Positions 36,127 through 44,100 of a stretch of DNA of 64,000 nt are shown here, one piece after another (position 1 is the stretch's first letter; each line of letters opens with the position of its first letter). The notes beneath the pieces were generated by a model that ran no database searches, was not told the origin of the DNA, and worked only from the letters and a program-made list of their open reading frames with translations. Both the position numbers and the translations under genes were made by a program. Source of the stretch: Anaerorudis cellulosivorans (GTDB lineage: Bacteria > Bacteroidota > Bacteroidia > Bacteroidales > Dysgonomonadaceae); the NCBI RefSeq assembly GCF_025943985.1, contig NZ_JAPCWE010000015.1:1-64000 (forward strand), given 5' to 3'.

Positions 36127-37191
36127 ATGCATACCTGGAAATCGAATTTTGAAGAAACAAAACAACATTATCTGGATTGGTGGAATCATAAAGGTATCGT
36201 TTTGTCCATGTGGGAACACATTCCGAAAGAGGGTGATCCCTATGAAAATGTTTTACCGCCACCCCCCTGCAAAGATTGGAATCAGTTTTGGTTTGATCCC
36301 GAATGGAGGTCGGCTTATCTGCATCACACCATGTCGAGAAATTCGTATCTTGCGGACATTCTTCCCATTGCCAACACGCAATTGGGCCCCGGTTCTCTTG
36401 CTGCCATTTTGGGATCTGAGCTGGAAGCCAGAGAGGATACCATTTGGATAAGAGAAAAGCCGGATTTTGACGGTCGGATTGTTTTTGATGAAAACAACAA
36501 ATGGTGGAAACTGCACAAAGACCTGTTAAAAGCATGTAAAGCGAAATCGCAAGACAGATATCTTGTCGGTTGTCCCGATTTGGTGGAAGGATTGGATGTG
36601 TTGGGCAGTCTTAAAGGATCGGATAATGTGCTTATGGATCTGGTGATGAATCCGGAGGAGACCCTTCGCCAATTGCATGAGATCAATACGGTTTATTTCA
36701 GGGTTTTCGATGAAATTTACGATATCATCAACATCGATGGGGAAATGGGCTTTTGTTATTTTTCTCTGTGGGCACCGGGGAAAGTGACAAAACTACAAGC
36801 AGACTTGTCCATCATGATTTCGGAAGAAGACTACCGTACTTTTTGTCAACCGTTTTTACGTGAACAATGCAACAACATAGACTACACGCTCTATCATTTG
36901 GATGGGGTTGATGCTATTCGTCATTTGGATGCCGTTTTGGAAATTGAAAATCTCAAGGCAGTTCAGTGGACTCCGGGTTATGGCCAACCTCAGGGAGGAA
37001 ATCCTCAATGGTATCCTTTGTATAAGCGGATTCTTTCAAGCGGAAAATCCGTGATGATAAACTGGGTAACATTGGATGAAATAGCGCCCTTGATCGATAA
37101 TATCGGAAATCAGGGATTACATATCAATGTCGATTTCAAATCGGAAAAAGACATAGAAAAAGCATTAAAAATCGTGGAACGATACCGATGA
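36127..37191 (+). CDS. Divergent uroporphyrinogen decarboxylase-like protein, methyltransferase candidate
   Basis: A 354-residue cytoplasmic protein of the UroD/MtaA/CmuA superfamily by overall layout (WWNHKGIVLSMWEHIP at the N-terminus, TQLGPGSLAAILGSELE, LVGCPDLVEGLDVLG, GEMGFCYFSLWAPGK, LYHLDGVDAIRHLD). Where MtaA has His-x-Cys, this protein has H257-L-D-G (YHLDGVD) without a cysteine, so a classic zinc-thiol site is not evident. It is not heme-pathway UroD. The downstream symporter gene overlaps it by 4 bases, and the corrinoid genes follow; I infer that it may be the substrate-specific methyl- or sugar-handling enzyme of the cassette. I use ATG 36127; the upstream TTG at 36094 lies in the GH31 gene. 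Confidence 0.75.
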   Translation: MHTWKSNFEETKQHYLDWWNHKGIVLSMWEHIPKEGDPYENVLPPPPCKDWNQFWFDPEWRSAYLHHTMSRNSYLADILPIANTQLGPGSLAAILGSELEAREDTIWIREKPDFDGRIVFDENNKWWKLHKDLLKACKAKSQDRYLVGCPDLVEGLDVLGSLKGSDNVLMDLVMNPEETLRQLHEINTVYFRVFDEIYDIINIDGEMGFCYFSLWAPGKVTKLQADLSIMISEEDYRTFCQPFLREQCNNIDYTLYHLDGVDAIRHLDAVLEIENLKAVQWTPGYGQPQGGNPQWYPLYKRILSSGKSVMINWVTLDEIAPLIDNIGNQGLHINVDFKSEKDIEKALKIVERYR

Positions 37192-38771
37192 TTTTATACC
37201 CGAAAAAAGAGATGGAAAACTTAATTCATTTATCTACTGCTGATGTTGTCGTTATTCTTGTTTATGTCGTTGTCCTGATAGGCATTGCCTGCTGGGCAGG
37301 TTTTGCGAAGAAAAACAGGAGCGATGATCTTTTCCTTGCCAATAAATCGTTGGGATGGTTTGCCATCGGACTTACGATGTGGGGGACCAATGTCGGTCCT
37401 TCCATGTTGATAGCCAACGCCAGCAGCGGCTATGAAAGCGGCATTGTGGCAGGAAATTTTTCCTGGTATGCCTTTCCGTTTATATTGATGCTGGCTTTTG
37501 TTTTTGCACCCCGTTATTTGGGTGCAAAAGTAACCACCCTGCCCGAATATATGGGAAAGCGTTTTGGCGAAACCACGCAACGATATATTGCTTGGTATTC
37601 CATTCTGACGATTTTGATATCGTGGTTGGGATTAACCTTGTTTTCCGGAGGGATTTTTATGGCACAGCTTCTGGATTTTCCTTTGTGGGGTTGCATCGTT
37701 ATTCTGGTTACGATTTCGGCATTGTTTGTCGTGATTGGAGGTTTAAAGTCGATTGCCTATACTAATGTCTTTCAAATGCTTCTATTGATCGGCGTATCGG
37801 TTTTACTGGTGGTGATGTCTGTCCACAGGGTAGGGGGAATAGGGGAAGTGATCGAAGCAACACCTTCTTCCTATTGGAAATTGTTTCAACCTTTGAGCGA
37901 CAAGGATTTTCCATGGTTGGCTATTCTTTTGGGATACCCGGTTATGGGCATTTGGTTTTGGTGCACCGATCAGTCGATGGTGCAATCGGTTTTGGGTGCA
38001 AAGAGTTTGGAAGAAGGACAGAAAGGGGCAAATTTTACGGCATGGTTGAAACTGATCGATATTCCTCTTTTTATTCTTCCCGGCATATTGGCCTATCTGC
38101 TTCTTCCCGGTCTGACAAATTCGACCGATGCTTACTTGAGATTGGTAAAAGCGGTTTTTCCTTCCGGATTATTGGGTTTGGTTGTTATTGTGATGATGGC
38201 GGCTCTGATCAGTACCATCAGCTCGGCTCTTAATTCGTTGAGTACGGTTTTTACGATGGATATATACATTAAACGTTACAAGCCTGATGCCCAAAGCAAA
38301 GAAATAAAAAAAACGGGACGGTTGGTGGTGTTGGCAGGCACTTTTCTTTCTATTTTTTTGGCCATTGGAATATCTTTTATTCAGGGATTAAGTTTTTTCA
38401 ATATTTTTCAATCGGTTTTAGGATTTATAGCACCGCCTATGTCAGTAGCTTTCTTGTTTGCCGTATTGTGGAAAAAGACGTCGCGCAAAGCCATAAATCT
38501 TGTGCTTTCGTTGGGGACAGTTTTCAGCTTGGGTATCGGTATTCTGTACTACACTAATCTTATTTTTAATGGTGTCCATTTTTTATATGTCTCTTTCCTT
38601 ATCTTTGTTTTGTTGTTGGTTTTTGTGTGGCTGTTTTCTTTAATTAGCAAGGAATCAGACGAGTCTGTTCCGATATTGAATTACAAACCGGTAAAAGTAC
38701 ATAGGCCGGTAATAATTTCCTGGAGTGTTTTAATTGTTGTAATGATCGGGATGTATATTCTATTTAATTAA
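37188..38771 (+). CDS. Sodium:solute symporter family transporter
   Basis: A 527-residue inner-membrane transporter of the SSS/SGLT family, with 13-14 hydrophobic helices. Typical segments are GLTMWGTNVGPSMLIANASS, YMGKRFGETTQRYIAWYSIL, KSIAYTNVFQMLLLI, STISSALNSLSTVFTMDIY (the conserved Na2-site serine-rich region). It overlaps the UroD-like gene by 4 bases (ATGA); ATG 37212 is an alternative start. No other inner-membrane importer is in the operon, so it is the likely carrier for the product sugar or methylated glycoside. Substrate unproven. Confidence 0.9.
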   Translation: MILYPKKEMENLIHLSTADVVVILVYVVVLIGIACWAGFAKKNRSDDLFLANKSLGWFAIGLTMWGTNVGPSMLIANASSGYESGIVAGNFSWYAFPFILMLAFVFAPRYLGAKVTTLPEYMGKRFGETTQRYIAWYSILTILISWLGLTLFSGGIFMAQLLDFPLWGCIVILVTISALFVVIGGLKSIAYTNVFQMLLLIGVSVLLVVMSVHRVGGIGEVIEATPSSYWKLFQPLSDKDFPWLAILLGYPVMGIWFWCTDQSMVQSVLGAKSLEEGQKGANFTAWLKLIDIPLFILPGILAYLLLPGLTNSTDAYLRLVKAVFPSGLLGLVVIVMMAALISTISSALNSLSTVFTMDIYIKRYKPDAQSKEIKKTGRLVVLAGTFLSIFLAIGISFIQGLSFFNIFQSVLGFIAPPMSVAFLFAVLWKKTSRKAINLVLSLGTVFSLGIGILYYTNLIFNGVHFLYVSFLIFVLLLVFVWLFSLISKESDESVPILNYKPVKVHRPVIISWSVLIVVMIGMYILFN

Positions 38772-38784
38772 GTTGAATGATAAA

Positions 38785-39459
38785 ATGAAATCGGAATTAT
38801 TGAATAAATTGTTTGAATGTGTAGAATTTGGCAAAATCAATCTTGAATCGCCTTACCCACCTCAAATGAAAGGGATGCCGGGTGCTGATGAAATTACCCG
38901 CGAGGCTCTTGAATCGGGGATAACACCTGATGAGATATTAAATAAAGCTCTTATTGCGGCGATGGATAAAGTGGGGCAAAAATTTTCTGAAAAAAAGATT
39001 TTTGTTCCTCAAATGTTATTGTCTGCAAAAGCAATGAATGTATCCATGGAACATTTAAAACCTTATTTTGCAGATGGTTCCGTGAAACGTAAGGGTGTTT
39101 TTATTTTAGGGACGGTCTTTGGCGATTTGCATGACATCGGTAAAAATTTGGTGGGAATGATGATTGAAGGAGCAGGTTGGGAGGTAGTCGATTTAGGGGT
39201 AGACGTAAAAATCGATACATTTGTAAACAAAGTTAAAGAATATCCTGATGCCCCTGTGGGTATTTCTGCATTACTCAGCACAACCATGATCAATATTAAG
39301 CCTGTTATTGAGGCTATTAAAACGGTTTCCCCAAAAACAAGAGTCATTGTTGGAGGTGCGCCCCTTTCTGCAGAGTTTGCTGCATCGATCGGAGCAGATG
39401 CATATGGAAAAAATCCGCAGGAAGGAATAAAATGGTTGGAATCGATATATCGTTCATAA
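38785..39459 (+). CDS. Stand-alone corrinoid (cobalamin-binding) methyl-carrier protein
   Basis: A 224-residue corrinoid protein of the MtaC/MtmC/MtvC type. A helical cap domain (about 5-88, with EILNKALIAAMDKVGQKFSE and VPQMLLSAKAMNVSMEHL) precedes the B12-binding Rossmann domain (about 90-222). The classic DxHxxG motif is D114-L-H116-D-I-G in GDLHDIGKNLV, with H116 as the lower axial ligand; S161 in ISALLSTT and G190-G191 in VGGAPLS complete the set. It carries the methyl group between methyltransferases. ATG 38785 replaces a TTG at 38773. It lies 13 bases after the symporter and 23 bases before the MtaA-type gene. Confidence 0.94.
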   Translation: MKSELLNKLFECVEFGKINLESPYPPQMKGMPGADEITREALESGITPDEILNKALIAAMDKVGQKFSEKKIFVPQMLLSAKAMNVSMEHLKPYFADGSVKRKGVFILGTVFGDLHDIGKNLVGMMIEGAGWEVVDLGVDVKIDTFVNKVKEYPDAPVGISALLSTTMINIKPVIEAIKTVSPKTRVIVGGAPLSAEFAASIGADAYGKNPQEGIKWLESIYRS

Positions 39460-39482
39460 CATTAGGAAAAGAAAAACAGAAA

Positions 39483-40463
39483 ATGAAAAAATGCATGGCT
39501 TTGCCCTTTATCACTCACCCTGGAATCGAATTGATCGGAAAAACGGTAAAGGATGCTGTCTCTGACGGAAAAATTCAATATGAAGCAATGAAAGCAGTAT
39601 CGGATGAATTTGACACCTCAGGCTGTACGGCTATTATGGATTTAACGGTAGAAGCAGAAGCTTTTGGTGCTGAAATCAGTATGCCGCAAGATGAGATACC
39701 TACCGTTAAGGGCAGATTATTGAAAAGTGCTGCTGATGTAGAAAAGTTGTCTGTTCCCGATTTAGGACAAGGTCGTTTAAAAGAATTTTTAAAAGCCAAT
39801 AAATTGGCTGTAGAAAATATTACGGCTAAACCGGTGTTTTCGGGATGTATAGGCCCTTTTTCCCTTGCGGGTAGATTATACAATATGTCTGAAATCATGA
39901 TTTCGATATACACTGAACCCGAAACGATTTTGTTGTTGCTTTCAAAATGTACGGAATTTTTGATCCGGTATTGTACAGAGCTGAAAAAAACAGGTACGGC
40001 CGGTGTCGTTATGGCTGAACCTGCAGCAGGATTGTTATCTGATGAGGATTGTAATATGTATTCGTCAGATTTCGTGAAAAAGATTGTAAATGCTGTGCAG
40101 GATGATGATTTTACAGTTATTCTACACAATTGTGGGAATATGGGTCAGTGTACACATGCCATGATCGCAAGTGGTGCGAATGCTTTGCATTTTGGCAATG
40201 CAGTGAATATGGTGGAAGTTTTACAGGAATGTCCTTCCAATAAAATTGTAATGGGGAATATAGATCCGGTTCGTGTTTTCAAACAATCCGATCCGAATAC
40301 GGTTCAAGAAGTTACTGCACATTTACTGGAACGAACAAAAAATTATGCCAATTTTGTAATTTCAAGTGGTTGCGATATTCCCCCTCATACGCCTCTTGAA
40401 AATATTCGCGCTTTTTTTGAAGCCGTAGCGAGATATAATGACAAAATTATGGGGAGTTGTTGA
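39483..40463 (+). CDS. MtaA/CmuA-type corrinoid methyltransferase
   Basis: A 326-residue methyltransferase of the UroD/MtaA family. Its zinc site is complete: H215-N-C217 (ILHNCGNMG) and C297 (ISSGCDIPPHTP), the H-x-C...C pattern known from MtaA. Other family motifs are CIGPFSLAGRLYNMSE, AEPAAGLLS and ALHFGNAVNM. In methanogens MtaA moves a methyl group from the corrinoid protein to coenzyme M; bacteria usually lack coenzyme M, so here the partner could be tetrahydrofolate or the enzyme may act on the methyl donor. I use ATG 39483; the TTG-like start at 39432 is inside the corrinoid gene. The next gene overlaps by one base (TGATG). Confidence 0.93.
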   Translation: MKKCMALPFITHPGIELIGKTVKDAVSDGKIQYEAMKAVSDEFDTSGCTAIMDLTVEAEAFGAEISMPQDEIPTVKGRLLKSAADVEKLSVPDLGQGRLKEFLKANKLAVENITAKPVFSGCIGPFSLAGRLYNMSEIMISIYTEPETILLLLSKCTEFLIRYCTELKKTGTAGVVMAEPAAGLLSDEDCNMYSSDFVKKIVNAVQDDDFTVILHNCGNMGQCTHAMIASGANALHFGNAVNMVEVLQECPSNKIVMGNIDPVRVFKQSDPNTVQEVTAHLLERTKNYANFVISSGCDIPPHTPLENIRAFFEAVARYNDKIMGSC

Positions 40464-41164
40464 TGACCGGTTCATTTCAGCATTTTCGGTTTTCTTTTCG
40501 TGAAGTGGCCCCAACGATAAATGAGGTTCTCGAGTATGTTCGATCCTCAGGATTGGACAAAGAACATCCGGCAGTAGTATTTACTGACCAGGTTCTTAGA
40601 CAATTGGATAACTTTCAAGGCATCTGTGGGGGATACCACATAAAGAAAAATGAACCGGTATTACCAACAGCAGGGGTAGTAAAAATTGATGATTTTGCCT
40701 TGCATGTCGGAAAGCAAATTTCAAGGTACCTGAAAGAGGCTTCGTATATGGCGCTTTTTCTTTGCACTGCCGGTCCCGATTTTTCCGAAATAGCCGGAAA
40801 ATTGAATCACGAAGGTAATTGGATGGAGGCATACCTTGTGGATGCGATTGGTTCGTTGACTGTAGAAAAGGCGATGAATATCATCTGGAGCAATCTCGAA
40901 GAATCGATGGATAAAGAAGAATTGAAAATCAGCAACCGTTATAGTCCGGGTTACTGCAATTGGGATGTATCGGATCAGAAGATATTATTTTCACTGATCG
41001 GAGATAATCCAACAGGAATTGCTCTCAGTGAAACGTGTCTTATGTCACCGGTAAAATCGGTAAGTGGTATTATCGGAATCGGTAAAAATCTGAAAAGGTA
41101 TAAATATGGATGCAAAATATGCAATAATCAGACATGCATTTATAGAAAGTTAATTCATGAATAA
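40463..41164 (+). CDS. Methionine-synthase activation-domain protein (corrinoid reactivation)
   Basis: A 233-residue protein resembling the vitamin B12-dependent methionine synthase activation domain (PF02965): RYSPGYCNWDVSDQKILFSLIG, GIALSETCLMSPVKSVSGIIGIG carry the conserved R-x-S-P-G-Y and P-x-K-S-V-S-G signatures that bind S-adenosylmethionine. The C-terminus adds GCKICNNQTCIYRK, a C-x2-C-x4-C motif that could bind iron-sulfur. Such stand-alone proteins accompany corrinoid methyltransferases and are thought to return oxidised cob(II)alamin to the active state. It overlaps the upstream gene by 1 base and the downstream glycosidase gene by 8 bases. Confidence 0.9.
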   Translation: MTGSFQHFRFSFREVAPTINEVLEYVRSSGLDKEHPAVVFTDQVLRQLDNFQGICGGYHIKKNEPVLPTAGVVKIDDFALHVGKQISRYLKEASYMALFLCTAGPDFSEIAGKLNHEGNWMEAYLVDAIGSLTVEKAMNIIWSNLEESMDKEELKISNRYSPGYCNWDVSDQKILFSLIGDNPTGIALSETCLMSPVKSVSGIIGIGKNLKRYKYGCKICNNQTCIYRKLIHE

Positions 41165-44100
41165 AGGAAGAATACATTTAAGAGTAGTATTTGCTAGTTG
41201 GTTTTTTACGATTTGCGGTTTTTTGGCTGCACAATCTACAGTTTCTCAATCTAAAATGGAAGAGATCTATGAAGAAATCAAAACACCTTACAAGTACGGT
41301 TTAGTCATTGCTCCATCCGCCAATAATTACAAAGTAGATTGCCCATCGGTGTTTCGTCATGGCGATAAATGGTATATGACATATCTGGTTTACAATGGCA
41401 AAACGGGTAAAGATGGAAGAGGATATGAAACGTGGTTGGCAGAGAGCGATAATTTGTTGCGATGGGAAACCTTGGGTAAAGTTCTTTCTTTTCGGGAAAA
41501 AGGATGGGATAAAAACCAACGAGGCGGTTTCATTGCATTGGAAGAAAATACGTGGGGAGGCAGTTATACGCTTAATACTTTTAAGAATAAATATTGGATG
41601 ACATACATCGGTGGAGACAAACCCGGATACGAGACTGTGCCTTTGAAAATTGGGCTGGCTTTTACGGAAAAGAACCCTTCCCGACCTCATGAATGGAAGA
41701 GTTTGGATAAACCCATCCTTTCACCAGACGATAAAGATGCACAGTGGTTTGAGAAGATTACCCAATACAAGAGCAGCATGTTTTGGGATAAGTCCAACAC
41801 ATTAGGCAAGCCTTTTGTTATGTTTTACAATGCAGCCGGTATTCATCCGGAAACAAAAGTTAAGGCAGAGCGGATAGGTATTGCGTTGTCGGATGACATG
41901 ATACATTGGGAACGCTATAAAAATAATCCTGTTTTTTCTCACGAGGAGGGGATCTCGGGGGATGCCCATATTCAAAAAATAAACGATGTATATGTGATGT
42001 TTTATTTCGGAGCTTTTCACTCATCGAGAAGATATAAGGCATTCAACACCTTTGCCTGTTCATATGATTTGGTCAACTGGACAGACTGGAATGGAGACGA
42101 TCTCATTATCCCTTCAAAAGATTATGATAATCTGTTTGCTCACAAGTCGTCTGTTATAAAACATGATGGGGTAGTTTATCATTTTTATTGTGCGGTGAAC
42201 GAATATGATCAACGGGGTATTGCCTTGGCTGTTTCCAAACCTATGGGAAAATCAAAAGTTCATTTCCCGGAACCTGATCAAAAAGGTAAACGGGAAATTG
42301 TTTCGCTAAACAACGATTGGTACTCTGTTGCTTCCTATGAAAACAGCAATGAATACGATACCTTTGTTGTTGATGGCAATTGGGAAAAAGTGAATATTCC
42401 CCATAATTGGGATGATTATGGAGGGTATCGACAATTGGTACATGGTAACAGGCATGGAAATGCATGGTACAAAAAAACTTTTTTTCTACCCGATTACAAT
42501 GCCGACAAGCGTTTTTTTATTCGTTTTGAGGGAGTGGGAACTTATGCGACTGTTTATATGAACGGCGAAAATCTAGGTCGACATCTAGGTGGAAGAACTA
42601 CTTTTACAGTGAACGTGACAGACGCTATAAAAACAGGAGCAGAAAACGTGATCGCTGTTAAGGTAGAACACCCTTCTTTCATTACCGATATGCCTTGGGT
42701 TTGTGGTGGATGCTCATCTGAATGGGGATTTTCTGAAGGGTCGCAGCCGTTTGGAATATTTAGGCCTGTAACACTGGAAATCACAGACAAAATTCGCATA
42801 GAACCTTTCGGCGTCCATATTTGGAACACCGATACCTCATACTTGCATATCGAAACCGAGATTAAAAATTATGGTAACACACCCGAAACTTTTGAATTGG
42901 TTAGCAAACTAAACGATGATAACGGTATTGCCGTTTTTCGACTTTCAGATACCATTACGCTTCAACCGGGAGAAAGCAGGATAGTAAAGCAAATCAGTCC
43001 GGAGATTAAAAATCCACATTTGTGGTCGAACGACGATCCTTACCTCTATCAATTGGCATCTATGATAAAAAGAAGTGGAAAAACTACCGATGAACTCACC
43101 ACTCCTTATGGGATTCGAACGATCAGTTGGCCGCTCCACGGAAAAGATAAAGATCCAACGTTTAAACTTAATGGGGGAAAGGTGTTTTTAAACGGCATTT
43201 GCGAATATGAGCATCTATTTGGTCAATCGCATGCTTTTTCAAAAGATCAGATTCTTTCGCGGGTGAAACAAATCAAAAGTGCGGGCTTCAATGCATTTAG
43301 AGATGCGCATCAGCCTCATAATTTGTTATATCAGCACTATTGGGATAAAACCGGTATTTTGTGGTGGCCACAATTTTCAGCCCATATTTGGTATGACACT
43401 CCTGATTTTAGAAATAATTTTAAAGCACTGCTTCGTCAATGGATTAAGGAGAGGCGCAATTCTCCTTCCATCATCATGTGGGGATTACAGAACGAAAGTG
43501 TTTTACCCAAAGAATTTGCGGAAGAATGTGTTGAGATTATTCGAGAGATGGATCCCACTGCTTGTAATCAACGGATCATAACCACGTGCAATGGCGGAGA
43601 GGGAACAGACTGGAATGTGCCTCAAAATTGGTCAGGAACCTATGGTGGTGATCCCGACAAGTATGACGATGAACTAAAGAAGCAGTTGTTGAATGGTGAA
43701 TACGGTGCTTGGCGTTCCATCGATTTGCATTCAGAAGGGGATTTTGATCCTCAGAACATATGGAGCGAAGATAACATGTGTTTGTTGTTGGAGAAAAAAA
43801 TCCGTTTGGCTGAATCGGTAAAAGACAGTTGTTGTGGTCACTTTTTATGGCTTTTCAATTCACACGATAATCCCGGCAGGAAACAACCTGATGAAGGGTA
43901 TCGCCTTATCGATAAGATAGGTCCTGTTAATTATAAAGGTCTATTAACTTCCTGGGGAGAACCCGTCGATGCTTATTACCTTTACAAGGCGAACTATATT
44001 TCGGCTAATAAGGATCCAATGGTGTATATTGTATCTCACACATGGACGGATCGGTGGAAAACGCCGGGAGTCAAAAGTGTGATCAGGGTTTTTTCGAATT

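Noticed and set aside
36127-40463. Heme-pathway uroporphyrinogen decarboxylase genes
   Set aside because: Two divergent UroD-fold genes beside a corrinoid protein and an activation-domain protein are a methyl-transfer set; the second has the MtaA zinc motif.
38785-41164. Broken methionine synthase (metH) pieces
   Set aside because: The corrinoid and activation parts are complete separate genes with own starts, in an order interrupted by an MtaA-type enzyme, and there is no homocysteine or folate-binding domain.
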